DNA of 64,000 bases from Curtobacterium sp. VKM Ac-2922. GTDB taxonomy: Bacteria > Actinomycetota > Actinomycetes > Actinomycetales > Microbacteriaceae. The stretch covers positions 30,731 through 94,730 of the forward strand of contig NZ_JALGRO010000016.1 of assembly GCF_022815645.1 (NCBI RefSeq). Reading direction: 5' to 3'. Positions 14,177 through 23,511 of this stretch are shown here, piece after piece. Position 1 is the first letter of the stretch, and each line of letters starts with the position of its first letter. A program made the translations under genes and the position numbers. The notes under the pieces were generated by a model. The model was not told the origin of the DNA. It saw only the letters and a list, made by a program, of their open reading frames with translations, and made no database searches.

Positions 14177-14977
14177 TCAGAGTCCGGTGAACGCCAGGAG
14201 TCGACGGAGCAGGTCCTGACGGAGCGGGACTGACGACCAGCCGTGGTCGGCGCCCTGGACGGAGACGAACGTCGCACCGGGCAGCAGTTCGCCGTAGCGC
14301 TGGCCGTACTCGACGGGGACGATCGTGTCGGCCGTGCCGTGCACGACCATCGCCGGCCCGCGGTAGCCCACAGCGACACCGTACGGGTCGAGCCCCGCCT
14401 GGACCTCGTCGATGAACGCCGGCCCGAGTGCGGTGCCGCCGAAGTCGAACCAGCCGCGCTGGCGGACCGGGGCGATGGGCTGGCCCATGATCGCGTCGTG
14501 CACGGTGATGTCGTCGATCACGACACCGGCGGGCGACCACAGTGTCAGGGACCGGACCAGGTCGGGCACGCCGGCCGCGGCCATCGCCGACTCGACCGCA
14601 CCCAGGCTGTGCGCGACGACGTGCACCGGCGCCCCGGCGTCGGCGGCGAGCTGCTGGACCATGGCGGTGACCTGGGCGACCTCGTCCCCGATGGTGATCC
14701 GGGCGAAGTCCCCGTCACTGACACCGTGCCCGAGCCGGGAGTACGAGCGCACCCCGACGCCACGCTCGGCCAGGACACGCGCAGTCTGCACGAACAGCTG
14801 GCGCGCACCGGTGTCGGTGTCGCCGAACCCGTGCACGAGCAGGACAGCCGGGGCGCCGGGTCGGACCCCGCCGTACTCCCAGCCACGCAACAGTCGGCCG
14901 CGGTGGTCGAGGGTGATCGCGGTGGTCGGGACGCTGCCGGTGTCAGCGCCGGTCCCCGGCTCGAGCAGGTCGGCCAT
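14177..14977 (-). CDS. Alpha/beta hydrolase, possibly a hydroxycinnamate esterase
   Basis: A 266-aa alpha/beta hydrolase. The oxyanion segment LLVHGFGDTDTGARQLF, nucleophile elbow VAHSLGAV (Ser near residue 107), acid region ADTIVPVEYG and ADHGW with the catalytic His are visible. It starts two bases after the stop of the phenolic acid decarboxylase gene, so the two are one operon. An attractive but unproven role is to release hydroxycinnamates such as ferulate from esters for the decarboxylase. No signal peptide is seen, so it would act inside the cell. Confidence 0.8.
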   Translation of the reverse strand: MADLLEPGTGADTGSVPTTAITLDHRGRLLRGWEYGGVRPGAPAVLLVHGFGDTDTGARQLFVQTARVLAERGVGVRSYSRLGHGVSDGDFARITIGDEVAQVTAMVQQLAADAGAPVHVVAHSLGAVESAMAAAGVPDLVRSLTLWSPAGVVIDDITVHDAIMGQPIAPVRQRGWFDFGGTALGPAFIDEVQAGLDPYGVAVGYRGPAMVVHGTADTIVPVEYGQRYGELLPGATFVSVQGADHGWSSVPLRQDLLRRLLAFTGL

Positions 14978-14979
14978 GG

Positions 14980-15507
14980 TCAGTTGCTCCGGTCGGCGAA
15001 GCCCGCGGGCAGGTCGGCGGGCGCGGTGTCGATCACGGTCTCGTCGTCCTGACCGACGTGCTCGAACAGCGTGATGTGCGCGAACTCCGGCACGACGTAG
15101 ATCGGGTACGTCGGACCCTGGTCGCGGTACTCCCGCATCCGGTCCAGGTGGTCGTTCTGGAACAGCACCGTCTTGCTGCCGTCCTGCTCCACCCAGTGCG
15201 GGAAGAAGATCGTGCCGTGCAGCACGCGCTCGCCGGGGACGACGTTCACGACGACGCTGGTGCCGGTGGGCTCGTTCCACGACACCTTGTAGACACCCTC
15301 GGTCAGGACGACCAGGTCGACCTGCTGGTCCTTGACCCAGCGGCCGCCGACCATGCCGGTGTGGATGCGGTAGTCGATCGTGGTGGCGTTCTTGACGTAC
15401 ATCTCGTACTGCCAGCCGTTGGCGTAGGTGTAGATGAACCGGTGTCCGACGATGCCGGAGAGGTCCTGGGTCGGGACGGGGTGCGCAACGCTCGTGGTGA
15501 TGTCCAT
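14980..15507 (-). CDS. padC: Phenolic acid decarboxylase
   Basis: A 175-aa protein, the usual length for PadC. Family blocks are visible: [20 protein letters not shown], then [16 protein letters not shown], later [11 protein letters not shown], and GTIFFPHWV. The enzyme non-oxidatively decarboxylates p-coumaric, ferulic and caffeic acids to vinyl phenols, a detoxification step common in plant-associated bacteria. The ATG at 15507 begins the family N-terminus. A MarR-type gene is divergent, with a symmetrical site between them, paralleling the substrate-responsive regulation known for padC elsewhere. Confidence 0.9.
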   Translation of the reverse strand: MDITTSVAHPVPTQDLSGIVGHRFIYTYANGWQYEMYVKNATTIDYRIHTGMVGGRWVKDQQVDLVVLTEGVYKVSWNEPTGTSVVVNVVPGERVLHGTIFFPHWVEQDGSKTVLFQNDHLDRMREYRDQGPTYPIYVVPEFAHITLFEHVGQDDETVIDTAPADLPAGFADRSN

Positions 15508-15522
15508 GCATCTGAGTTTGCC

Positions 15523-15555
15523 GTCGAATTGCGTTTGTTGCAAGCGTAGTTCGAC
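15523..15555. promoter_or_regulatory. Nested inverted repeat between padC and marR
   Basis: GTCGAA (15523-15528) and TTCGAC (15550-15555) flank an inner pair TTGC (15529-15532)/GCAA (15540-15543). It lies 15 bases before padC and is AT-richer than its surroundings. Candidate operator for the divergent MarR protein. Confidence 0.5.
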
Positions 15556-15583
15556 GACAACTGCCCGTGAGTACGCTGACCGG

Positions 15584-16045
15584 ATGACCCCGCGCACGCC
15601 CGACCCCGACCTGCCCCTGGCGGCGCGGCTGCTCAGCGCGGAGATCGGGCCGCTCCGTCGGGCGCTCCTGACCACGGCGCGGAGGAGCGGAGCACTGCCC
15701 GAGATCCCCGACGCGCAGATCGAGGTGCTGCGTCGCCTGGACGAGGACGGCTGGTCCAGCCCGACACAACTCGGTCGGACCCTGGGCCTGGCTCGCTCCA
15801 CGGTGAGCAACCTCGTCGCCGCGATGCAGCGCGACGGCCTGGTCGAACGACGCCTGGCCGCAGGCGACGGGCGGAGCACCGAGGTCGGACTGACCGAACT
15901 GGCCCGCGAGCGCCTGACGGTCTACGACGCCGCCGCCGAGCGCGTGCTCGTCGCGGCGATCGGCAGTCTGCCCGTCGAGGCCCAGCACGCCCTGGCCGCC
16001 GCCGTGCCCCACCTGGGCGACCTGCGACGCGCGCTGGAGACCTGA
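15584..16045 (+). CDS. MarR-family regulator of the padC operon
   Basis: A 153-aa winged-helix protein with the recognition region [24 protein letters not shown] and wing [18 protein letters not shown]. Divergent transcription from padC with a shared 76-base region suggests that it represses padC and the hydrolase until a phenolic acid binds. This follows from layout and from how padC is controlled in other bacteria. The ATG at 15584 is chosen because the longer upstream frame would run back through the padC promoter. Confidence 0.82.
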   Translation: MTPRTPDPDLPLAARLLSAEIGPLRRALLTTARRSGALPEIPDAQIEVLRRLDEDGWSSPTQLGRTLGLARSTVSNLVAAMQRDGLVERRLAAGDGRSTEVGLTELARERLTVYDAAAERVLVAAIGSLPVEAQHALAAAVPHLGDLRRALET

Positions 16046-16068
16046 CGCGGCCACGCGCAGTCGAGCCC

Positions 16069-16142
16069 CGCCGAGTCTCGGCCCCGCGGACAGATCGCGC
16101 CCGTCGCACGCCGCATCCTGTCCGCCCGGCCGAGACTCGCCG
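16069..16142. repeat. Long imperfect inverted repeat with 25-nt arms
   Basis: Arm 16069-16093 (core CGAGTCTCGGCC..CGGACAG) is almost the reverse complement of arm 16118-16142, with a 24-base GC-rich spacer. It lies 24 bases after the marR stop and could be its terminator. Its length and internal sub-palindromes also fit a dispersed extragenic repeat. Confidence 0.6.
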
Positions 16143-16200
16143 CTGGCCGCGGCGTCGGGACACCGGCGCTGGCCGCGGCGGGGCTGCCGCGCGCGACCGG

Positions 16201-16235
16201 GTGACAGCGAGCACCGCGCAGACATAGGATGTCTG
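16201..16235 (+). promoter_or_regulatory. Promoter and operator of the fucosidase gene
   Basis: A -35-like GTGACA (16201-16206) and -10 TAGGAT (16225-16230) are 18 bases apart. The -10 sits in a perfect 17-bp inverted repeat CAGACATAGGATGTCTG (16219-16235), which would let a dimeric repressor block polymerase. The regulator is not identified. Confidence 0.55.
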
Positions 16236-16276
16236 TGCTCGCGGCATCGGCGCCGCGCAACCGATCGGAGCACCTC

Positions 16277-17821
16277 GTGCACGAACCGCTGACCCCGCTC
16301 GACCCGACCTCGCTGCCCGCACCCGTCGACGTGTCGGACAACACCGCCGCCCTCGCGGAGGTCGACGCCGTGATCGACGCAGGACCCTTCGACGCCACGT
16401 GGGAGTCCCTGCAGCAGTACCGCACGCCGCTCTGGTACCAGGACGCCAAGTTCGGGATCTTCATCCACTGGGGCGTCTTCTCGGTACCGGCGTTCCGGAA
16501 CGAGTGGTACTCCCGCGACATGTACCGCGCCGGCACCCCCGAGTACGAGCACCACGTCGCGACCTACGGGCCGCAGGACACCTTCGGCTACAAGGACTTC
16601 ATCCCGTCGTTCACGATGGAGCACTTCGACGCGGCCGAGTGGGTACGGGTCTTCCGCCAGGCCGGTGCGCAGTTCGTCGTCCCGGTCGCCGAGCACCACG
16701 ACGGCTTCGCGATGTACGACACCGCCCGGTCGCGGTGGAACGCGGCGCAGCTCGGCCCGCGGCGTGACGTGCTGGGCGAGCTCCTCGGCGCCGCGGACGA
16801 CGCCTGGATGGTCCGTGGGGCATCGTCGCACCGTGCCGAGCACTGGTTCTTCATGAACGGCGGCACGAAGTTCCCCTCCGACGTGCTGGACCCGGCGTAC
16901 GCCGACTTCTACGGCCCGGCGCAGCGCGAGGAGACGGCGCCGAACGAGCGCTTCCTGGAGGACTGGCTGCTGCGCACCGTCGAGCTCATCGACCGGTACC
17001 GCCCGCAGGTGCTGTGGTTCGACTGGTGGATCGAGCAGCCCGCGTTCCAGCCGTACGTCCGACGTCTGGCCGCGTACTACTACAACCGTGCGGCCGAGTG
17101 GGGTCGCGAGGTCGTCATCAACTACAAGTGGGAGACCTTCGCCCCGGGCAGCGCCGTGTACGACATCGAGCGCGGCGCGATGGGCAGCACGCCGGAGATG
17201 GTCTGGCAGAACGACACCGCGATCTCGAAGACCGCCTGGAGCTGGGTCGAGGGGCACGACTACAAGACCACGCGCGACCTGGTCGCCGAGCTGGTCGACG
17301 TCGTCGCGAAGAACGGCGTGCTGCTGCTCAACACCGGTCCGAAGTCCGACGGCACCCTGCCCGAGGACGAGGTGCGCGTGCTGCAGGGCATCGGCACCTG
17401 GCTCGCGCGCAACGGCGAGGCGATCTACGGCACCCGACCGTGGACGATCTCCGGCGAGGGCCCGACGACACGTCCGGCGGGGTCGTTCGTCGATGCCGAG
17501 GCGATCGCGTACACCGCTCAGGACGTCCGCTTCACCGTGCGCCACGACGTCACCGGCCAGGCCGTCTACGCCACGCTGCTCGACGACCCGACGGACGGCA
17601 CCGCGGTGATCCGGGCGCTCGGGTCGGCCTCCGGCCTGCTCGGCAGCGCGATCCGGTCCGTGGCCGTCCTGGGGCACGATGGTGACGTCGCGTGGGAGCA
17701 GCGCCCCGATGGGCTCGTGGTGCAGCTCGACGGCATCGAGAGCGTCGACTCCGGACCGGTGGTCCGGGTCCGGCTCGCGCCGACCGTGGTTCCGGAGCGG
17801 ACCGACTTCCTGCACCAGTGA
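16277..17821 (+). CDS. Alpha-L-fucosidase (GH29)
   Basis: A 514-aa cytoplasmic GH29 glycosidase. Family features: WYQDAKFGIFIHWGVFSVPA near residue 55, VPVAEHHDGFAMYD near 137, the nucleophile region VLWFDWWIEQ near 245, and NGVLLLNTGPKSDGTLP near 340, followed by a C-terminal beta domain. It hydrolyses terminal alpha-L-fucose, for example from plant xyloglucan fragments. GTG 16277 with GGAG six bases upstream is preferred to ATG 16229, which lies in the -10/operator region. It has no signal peptide, so imported oligosaccharides are its likely substrate. Confidence 0.87.
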   Translation: MHEPLTPLDPTSLPAPVDVSDNTAALAEVDAVIDAGPFDATWESLQQYRTPLWYQDAKFGIFIHWGVFSVPAFRNEWYSRDMYRAGTPEYEHHVATYGPQDTFGYKDFIPSFTMEHFDAAEWVRVFRQAGAQFVVPVAEHHDGFAMYDTARSRWNAAQLGPRRDVLGELLGAADDAWMVRGASSHRAEHWFFMNGGTKFPSDVLDPAYADFYGPAQREETAPNERFLEDWLLRTVELIDRYRPQVLWFDWWIEQPAFQPYVRRLAAYYYNRAAEWGREVVINYKWETFAPGSAVYDIERGAMGSTPEMVWQNDTAISKTAWSWVEGHDYKTTRDLVAELVDVVAKNGVLLLNTGPKSDGTLPEDEVRVLQGIGTWLARNGEAIYGTRPWTISGEGPTTRPAGSFVDAEAIAYTAQDVRFTVRHDVTGQAVYATLLDDPTDGTAVIRALGSASGLLGSAIRSVAVLGHDGDVAWEQRPDGLVVQLDGIESVDSGPVVRVRLAPTVVPERTDFLHQ

Positions 17822-17842
17822 CCGGGAGGTGACCCGACGACG

Positions 17843-17882
17843 GACGGGAGGCCCGTGGCGACGTCGCCACGGGCCTCCCGTC
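17843..17882. terminator. Perfect 40-nt bidirectional terminator
   Basis: The arms GACGGGAGGCCCGTGGCGAC are exactly palindromic. It serves the fucosidase on the plus strand and overlaps the stop codon of the convergent molybdoenzyme gene on the minus strand. Confidence 0.8.
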
Positions 17883-20175
17883 AGGCCGCCGTGGGCGTCA
17901 GCCGGACCGGCACCGCCTTGGACACCGGGGTGTTGCTGCCCTTGGCAGCGCTGTCGAGCGGGACGAGCACGTTCGCCTCGGGGAAGTAGGCGGCCGCACA
18001 GCCGCGCGCGCTCGGGTACTCCACCACGCGCCAGCCGCGCAGCACGCGCTCCAGGTCGTCGTGCCAGACGGTCGTGATGTCGACGTGCTGGCCGTCGGTC
18101 AGGCCCAGCTCGGCCAGGTCGAGCGGGTTGACGAACACGACCTGCCGGCCCTTCTTGATGCCGCGGTAGCGGTCGTTCAGGCTGTAGATCGTGGTGTTGT
18201 ACTGGTCGTGCGAGCGCAGCGTCTGCAGCAGCAGCGTGCCCTCGGGGCGCTCGACGTGCTCGAGCTCGTTGACCGTGATCATCGCCTTGCCGGTCTCGGT
18301 CGCGAACGTGCGCGAGTCGCGCGGGCCGTTCGGCAGGACGAAGCCCTCCTTGCTGCCGGCGCGGCGGGAGTAGTCGTCGAACCCGGGCACGACACGGCTG
18401 ATGTGGTCGCGGACGACCCCGTAGTCGGCCTGCATCGCGGACCAGTCGATCGCCACACGGTCGCCGAGCGTGGCGCGGGCGAGCTCGCAGACGATCGCCA
18501 CCTCGGACAGCAGCCCCGGAGCGACCGGGGGCACCTGGCCGTGGCTGCCGTGCACGGAGCAGACGGTGTCCTCGACCGAGACGAACTGCGGCCCGGACGC
18601 CTGCACGTCGATCTCGGTACGGCCCATCGTCGGCAGGATCAGCGCCTCGTCGCCGACGACCGCGTGCGAGCGGTTGAGCTTCGTCGACACCTGCACGGTC
18701 ATCTCGGTGCCGCGGAACGCCGCCTCGGCCAGCTGCGTGTCCGAGATCGCGGCGACGAGGTTGCCGCCCATGCCCATCCAGAACTTGACCTCGCCGCGCT
18801 GCATCGCCTGGATGCCCTTGAGCGCGTCGACACCGTGCTCGCGCGGGGGCTCGAAGTGGAACTCCTTGCCGAGGGCGTCGAGGAACGAGTCCGGCATCTG
18901 CTCCCAGATGCCCATCGTGCGGTCACCCTGCACGTTGCTGTGGCCGCGGATGGGCGAGGCGCCGGCACCGGGACGCCCGATGTTCCCGCGCAGCAGCAGC
19001 AGGTTGATGATCTCCTTGATCGTGTCGACGGCCTTGGTGTGCTGGGTGATGCCCATCGCCCACGTGATGATCGTCCGGTTCGACCGGATGTAGCGGTCGG
19101 CGACCTCGTCGATCTCTTCGACGGTCAGGCCGGTCGCACGGACCACCTCGTCGTCGTCGACCTGCAGCGCGTGCTCGACGAACGCGTCGTAGCCGCTGGT
19201 GTGCTCGGCGATGAAGGCGTGGTCGACGACCGTGCCCGGTGCGGCGAGCTCGGCCTGGATGACGCGCTTGGACATCGCCTGCAGCAGGGCCATGTCGCCG
19301 CCCAGGCGGATCTGCAGGAACTGGTCGGCGATCTCGGTGCCGTGGCCGACGACCCCGCGGACCTTCTGCGGGTTCTTGTAGCGGCGCAGGCCGGCCTCGG
19401 GCAGCGGGTTCACCGCGACGATCGAGGCGCCGTTCTGCTTGGCGTCCTCGAGCGCGGTGAGCATGCGGGGGTGGTTCGTCCCCGGGTTCTGGCCCATCAC
19501 GATGATGAGCTCGGTCTCCTCGAAGTCGTCGTACGCGATCGTCGACTTGCCGATGCCGACGACCTCGGCCATCGCCAGGCTCGTCGACTCGTGGCACATG
19601 TTCGAGCAGTCCGGCAGGTTGTTGGTGCCGAAGGCCCGGACGAACAGCTGGTAGACGAAGGCCGCCTCGTTCGAGGTGCGACCGGACGTGTAGAACGACG
19701 CCTGGTCGGGGCTGTCCAGGCCGGTGAGCTTCGCCGCGATCAGCTCGAACGCCTTCTGCCAGCTGACGGGCTCGTAGTGGTCCGACCCGGCGGGCTTCCA
19801 CACGGGCTCGGTCAGACGGCCCTGCATGCCCAACCAGTACTCGGTCTTGTCGAGCAGGTCGGTGATCGAGTGCTCCGACCAGAACGTGCGCGGCACCAGC
19901 ACCGGCGTGGCCTCCCACACGACCGCCTTGCCGCCGTTCTCGCAGAACTCGGCGACCTTGCGCTTGTCCGGGTCGGGCCAGGCGCAGCTCATGCAGTCGA
20001 ACCCACCCTTCTGGTTCAGCGAGGTCATGAGCTTGAGCGTGCGGGCGACGCCGAGCTGCTCGATCGCCGGGCCCATCGAGTGCAGCACACCGGGGACGCC
20101 GGCCGCCCACTCCTTCGGTTCGCCGACGGTGATGTCGGCGTCGGTCACGTCGGCGACGGGGGGCTTCTCGGTCAT
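17881..20175 (-). CDS. FdhF/YdeP-family molybdopterin oxidoreductase
   Basis: A 764-aa molybdopterin enzyme resembling formate dehydrogenase alpha subunits of the FdhF/YdeP branch. Landmarks are [13 protein letters not shown] and FCENGGKA near the N-terminus, [57 protein letters not shown] and a C-terminal cofactor-binding domain ([20 protein letters not shown]). It overlaps fdhD by four bases, which supports a formate-dehydrogenase-like role. No iron-sulfur electron-transfer or membrane subunit follows, so the redox partner is unknown. The ATG at 20175 is chosen because of the overlap. Confidence 0.87.
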   Translation of the reverse strand: MTEKPPVADVTDADITVGEPKEWAAGVPGVLHSMGPAIEQLGVARTLKLMTSLNQKGGFDCMSCAWPDPDKRKVAEFCENGGKAVVWEATPVLVPRTFWSEHSITDLLDKTEYWLGMQGRLTEPVWKPAGSDHYEPVSWQKAFELIAAKLTGLDSPDQASFYTSGRTSNEAAFVYQLFVRAFGTNNLPDCSNMCHESTSLAMAEVVGIGKSTIAYDDFEETELIIVMGQNPGTNHPRMLTALEDAKQNGASIVAVNPLPEAGLRRYKNPQKVRGVVGHGTEIADQFLQIRLGGDMALLQAMSKRVIQAELAAPGTVVDHAFIAEHTSGYDAFVEHALQVDDDEVVRATGLTVEEIDEVADRYIRSNRTIITWAMGITQHTKAVDTIKEIINLLLLRGNIGRPGAGASPIRGHSNVQGDRTMGIWEQMPDSFLDALGKEFHFEPPREHGVDALKGIQAMQRGEVKFWMGMGGNLVAAISDTQLAEAAFRGTEMTVQVSTKLNRSHAVVGDEALILPTMGRTEIDVQASGPQFVSVEDTVCSVHGSHGQVPPVAPGLLSEVAIVCELARATLGDRVAIDWSAMQADYGVVRDHISRVVPGFDDYSRRAGSKEGFVLPNGPRDSRTFATETGKAMITVNELEHVERPEGTLLLQTLRSHDQYNTTIYSLNDRYRGIKKGRQVVFVNPLDLAELGLTDGQHVDITTVWHDDLERVLRGWRVVEYPSARGCAAAYFPEANVLVPLDSAAKGSNTPVSKAVPVRLTPTAA

Positions 20176-21071
20176 GATGCGCTCACTGTCTCGGTCGCGT
20201 GATGTGGCTCGGTCGCGTGGTGGGTCTCGTCCGCGGCGGTCGCCTCGGTGATGCGGTCGGGTCGGCTGTAGACGACCATGCTCTGGCCCCGCAGGAACCC
20301 GACGATCGTCACACCCACCTCGGTCGCCAGGTCGACGGCCAGCGAGGACGGCGCCGACACCGCCGCCATGACGGGGATGCCAGCCATCGACGCCTTCTGT
20401 GTCAGTTCGAAGCTGGCACGACCGGAGACCATGAGCACCATGCCGGTCAGCGGCAGCAGGTCCTCCTTGACCGCCCACCCGATGACCTTGTCGACGGCGT
20501 TGTGGCGGCCGACGTCCTCGCGCAGCACGAGCATGCGACCCGTCCGTCCGTCGAACAGTGCCGCGGCGTGCAGCCCGCCGGTCTTCTCGAACACGGCCTG
20601 CTCGGCGCGCAGCACGTCGGGGAACGTCGCCAGCAGGGCCGGGTCCACCACCAGGTCGTCGTGCAGGACGGCGTGCTGGGACTTCGTGCGGACGGCGTCG
20701 ATGCTGGCCTTGCCGCACAGCCCGCACGAGCTGGTCGTGTAGAACGCGCGCTCCAGGCTGGGGTCGGGCGCGGGCACACCGGCGGCCAGGGTGACGTCGA
20801 GCACGTTGTAGGTGTTGAGCCCCTCGTCCGTCGCACCCGCGCAGTACCGGGCCGCGGCGAAGTCGTCGCCCTGCGCGATGACCCCCTCGCTGACCAGGAA
20901 CCCGGCGGCCAGGTCGAAGTCGTGCCCGGGTGTCCGCATGGTGATCGCGAGCGCCGAGCCCCCAACGCGGATCTCGAGTGGCTCCTCGACCGCCAGGACG
21001 TCGTCGCGCACGGCCCTCGAGGTCCCGACGGTGACGCGGGTGACACGCTTGCGCGCGGTGATCCGGTTCAT
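20172..21071 (-). CDS. fdhD: Formate dehydrogenase accessory sulfurtransferase FdhD
   Basis: A 299-aa FdhD protein. It transfers sulfur to the molybdenum cofactor of formate dehydrogenase. The catalytic CxxC loop is [10 protein letters not shown] near residue 120. Other blocks are [43 protein letters not shown] and [12 protein letters not shown]. The C-terminal tail contains a short repeat HHATE. It is directly upstream of and overlaps the molybdoenzyme gene. Confidence 0.93.
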   Translation of the reverse strand: MNRITARKRVTRVTVGTSRAVRDDVLAVEEPLEIRVGGSALAITMRTPGHDFDLAAGFLVSEGVIAQGDDFAAARYCAGATDEGLNTYNVLDVTLAAGVPAPDPSLERAFYTTSSCGLCGKASIDAVRTKSQHAVLHDDLVVDPALLATFPDVLRAEQAVFEKTGGLHAAALFDGRTGRMLVLREDVGRHNAVDKVIGWAVKEDLLPLTGMVLMVSGRASFELTQKASMAGIPVMAAVSAPSSLAVDLATEVGVTIVGFLRGQSMVVYSRPDRITEATAADETHHATEPHHATETVSAS

Positions 21072-21129
21072 GGGTCGGGTCTACCACCCGCGGGGGCGCT
21101 GACCAAGGGCGACCCTCAGCCGACGCGCA

Positions 21130-22323
21130 TCACGACCAGGGCAGCCGCAGCGTCGGGACCACGTCGCCCGCGCTCGCGCCGCCGGTCGGCACCACCATGA
21201 GCCCGTCCGCATCGGCGAGTCCCCGCAGCATCGCCGACGTCTGGCGGTTCGCCGGGACGGCGCGGTGGTCACGGTCGTCGCCGTCGGGGTGGTCGTCGAG
21301 CACGTACGCCAGCACCAGCGCGCCCGGCCGGTCGTTCGGCACGTCGACCGCCAGGCGCACCGTCGACGTCGGCGCCGGCGGACGCCCCAGCAGCCCCGCC
21401 ACCAGGGGCTCGCCGAGCAGCACGGCCCCGACCATGGCGGCCATCGGGTTGCCGGGCAGACACAGGTACAGGGTGTCGTCGCGGCGCGCCAACAGCATCG
21501 GGCGACCGGGGCGCACCTCGACCCGGTCGAGCAGCAGCTGCGCGCCGATCGCATCGAGGGCCCCGCGCACGTGGTCGGTCGACGAGCCCGCCGTCCCGCC
21601 GGTCGTCACGACCAGTCGGGCGCCGGTGCCGGCGAGCGCAGCCGTCGTCGCGGCGCGGTCGTCGGGCACCCGCACGGCCCCGACCGGGTCGGCGCCGAAC
21701 GAGCGCAGGATCCCGGGCAGCGTGTGCGTGAACACGTCCCGCACCTGCCCGGGCTGCGGGACACCGGCGCCGACGATCTCGTCGCCGAGCACCGCGACCC
21801 GCACGGTCGGCGCCGGGGCCAGGGACACCCGGTCGACACCGGAGGCCGCGGCGAGCGCTGCCCGCGGCGGGGTCAGCACGCTGCCTGCTCGCACCAGCAG
21901 GTCGCCGAGCGTCACCTCTTCGCCCGCGGGTCGGATGTGCCGTCGGGTCGACACGGTGTCCTGCACGAGCCGGCCGGTGTCGTCGACGTGGGCGTCCTCG
22001 GACCGCACGACGCTCGTCGTGCCGGGTGGGACGGGCGCCCCGGTGGTGACGGGGCGGGCGTGCCCGGGCTCGAGGGTCCGGGTCGACGGAGCCGCACCGG
22101 CGACGATCGCCGCACCGAGCCTCCAGGGTGGGGCGCCCGCGACGGCCCAGCCGTCCATCGCCGCGCCGTCGTGTGCCGGCACGGCACCGGGTGCCCGCAC
22201 GTCGGCGGCGAGGGTCCGGCCCAGGCTGGCGACCAGGTCGAGCGTGACGGGCGCGCCGGTCAGCAGGCTGCCCTGGCGATGTGCCTCGTCGCGTGCCGCC
22301 GACCACGACAGGTGCGACGTCAC
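21130..22323 (-). CDS. moeA: Molybdopterin molybdenumtransferase MoeA
   Basis: A 397-aa protein that inserts molybdate into adenylylated molybdopterin. Visible blocks are PAHDGAAMDGWAVAG near residue 50, RPAGEEVTLGDLLVRAG, and the cofactor-binding region VVTTGGTAGSSTDHVRGAL, a variant of the usual TGGxSxGxxD. Then comes GRPMLLARRDDTLYLCLPGNPMA. GTG 22323 overlaps the DUF6457 stop (GTGA). The order mobA, DUF6457, moeA on the minus strand, close to fdhD and the oxidoreductase, supplies cofactor for that enzyme. Confidence 0.88.
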   Translation of the reverse strand: MTSHLSWSAARDEAHRQGSLLTGAPVTLDLVASLGRTLAADVRAPGAVPAHDGAAMDGWAVAGAPPWRLGAAIVAGAAPSTRTLEPGHARPVTTGAPVPPGTTSVVRSEDAHVDDTGRLVQDTVSTRRHIRPAGEEVTLGDLLVRAGSVLTPPRAALAAASGVDRVSLAPAPTVRVAVLGDEIVGAGVPQPGQVRDVFTHTLPGILRSFGADPVGAVRVPDDRAATTAALAGTGARLVVTTGGTAGSSTDHVRGALDAIGAQLLLDRVEVRPGRPMLLARRDDTLYLCLPGNPMAAMVGAVLLGEPLVAGLLGRPPAPTSTVRLAVDVPNDRPGALVLAYVLDDHPDGDDRDHRAVPANRQTSAMLRGLADADGLMVVPTGGASAGDVVPTLRLPWS

Positions 22324-22592
22324 TGCGCGGTGTCGCCGTCCGTGCCGTGGGCGAGCGCCCTGTCGGTCGCGGTCCGGGCTGCGTCGGTGACGTCCGCCGG
22401 GGCGCCTCCACGCAGGCCGGCGGCGTAGCCGACCAGGAACGTGGTGAGCGGTGCAGCGGGTCGGGCGACCCCGTGTGCGGCGTCGCGGGCCAGGTCGAGC
22501 ACGACGTCGAGGTCGAGTTCGAAGCCGTCGGGCAGCGCGAGTGCCTCGGCGAGCTCGGCCGTCCACGCGGTCAGGACGTCGTTGGTGGTCAT
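22320..22592 (-). CDS. DUF6457-like small protein in the molybdenum cofactor operon
   Basis: A 90-aa protein (MTTNDVLTAWTAELAEALAL..) that looks alpha-helical and acidic, with Pro-Ala and Gly-rich turns and no membrane segment. It resembles the small DUF6457 proteins found beside molybdenum cofactor genes in actinobacteria. Its function is unknown. It starts four bases after the mobA stop and overlaps moeA, so it is co-translated with both and probably assists cofactor assembly or delivery. Confidence 0.72.
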   Translation of the reverse strand: MTTNDVLTAWTAELAEALALPDGFELDLDVVLDLARDAAHGVARPAAPLTTFLVGYAAGLRGGAPADVTDAARTATDRALAHGTDGDTAQ

Positions 22593-22596
22593 GGGT

Positions 22597-23199
22597 TCAG
22601 TCAAGCAGCCGGTCGGCGTCCTCGGCGCTGTCGATGTCCGCGCACAGCACCGAGGGCAGCACGACCTCGACCAGGTCGAGCGCTGCCAGCAGTCGTCGCA
22701 TGGACAGGTCCTCGAGCGTGCCCGACGTCGCACGGAGCCGGTCGAGGGCGTCGCGGAGCGCTGCCGTGCGGTACAGCGCGAGCAGGGGTTGGCGGCGGCC
22801 GGCCTGGTCGACGGCGATGAGACCGTCGTGTGGGGCGTGCCGCTCGGGCGCCGCGAGCAGCGCGGCCGCCGCCTGCTGCGGGCGGACGAGGTCGCAGGCC
22901 AGGACGAGGGTGAACGGCGCGGAGCCCGGGAGCGCTCCGAGGCCGGCATCGAGCGCTGCGACCGGGCCGGCGAAGGGCGGGTCCTCACGGGCACGGATGA
23001 CGTGGTCGGGTGCGGCCCGTCCGTGGCGCAGGCCGACCACCACGACGTGGGTCGCACCGTCGGCCGCGGCGAGCGCGTGGTCGAACAGGGTGGTGCCGCC
23101 CGTCACGAGCGCCGTCTTGTCGACGCCGCCGAGCCGGGAGGCCCGTCCCCCGGCCAGCAGGACCGCGTCATGGGGCAGGGCGGTGGCGTCGTCGACCAT
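22597..23199 (-). CDS. mobA: Molybdenum cofactor guanylyltransferase-like protein
   Basis: A 200-aa nucleotidyltransferase of the MobA type. The signature LAGGRASRLGGVDKTAL at about residues 13-29 binds GTP and Mg. Further blocks are DPPFAGPVAALDAGL and LVLACDLVRP (metal-binding Asp). It attaches GMP (or CMP/AMP in relatives) to molybdenum-molybdopterin, giving the bis-guanine-dinucleotide form used by formate dehydrogenases. ATG 23199 gives a standard N-terminus. First gene of the cofactor operon. Confidence 0.86.
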   Translation of the reverse strand: MVDDATALPHDAVLLAGGRASRLGGVDKTALVTGGTTLFDHALAAADGATHVVVVGLRHGRAAPDHVIRAREDPPFAGPVAALDAGLGALPGSAPFTLVLACDLVRPQQAAAALLAAPERHAPHDGLIAVDQAGRRQPLLALYRTAALRDALDRLRATSGTLEDLSMRRLLAALDLVEVVLPSVLCADIDSAEDADRLLD

Positions 23200-23491
23200 G
23201 CTCCGCACCCTACGCGGGAGCGTTCGGTTCCCGCGGGCAGCGTCGCCGGGCGCGCGCTGGACCACCGCGGCCCCGCCGTGTTGTCGGCAGCGGGGAACGC
23301 GGCGTCTCCAGCTCGTGCTCCCGCGTGGGCCACGACCACGTGCTGCGCCAGCGATGGCCGATCCGGTCGAAGATCCTCGGGGATCGTGCACCAGATCGGC
23401 CAGCCGCGCGATCGCGATCCCGGTCCGGGTGGGCGGCTGCGCGCGATGACGGACGGTCGGCGCTCGGCAGCCACGGCGTCCACATCGCTGT
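23200..23491. other. Intergenic stretch without a recognised gene
   Basis: About 290 bases upstream of mobA and downstream of the sensor kinase. All open frames here look like random high-GC frames with no family features. It should contain the mobA promoter. No clear -10/-35 pair or operator was found. Confidence 0.5.
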
Positions 23492-23511
23492 GGCGGACGA
23501 CGTCGTCCGCC
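23492..23511 (-). terminator. Palindrome directly after the sensor kinase gene
   Basis: The perfect 20-bp palindrome GGCGGACGACGTCGTCCGCC abuts the stop codon of the histidine kinase gene at 23512. It has no T-tract and is outside the GACGGGAGGC family. Confidence 0.55.

Noticed and set aside
14177..17815. A 1212-codon minus-strand frame
   Set aside because: Only its last 266 codons (the hydrolase) look like protein. The rest runs antisense to or through the fucosidase, marR and padC genes.
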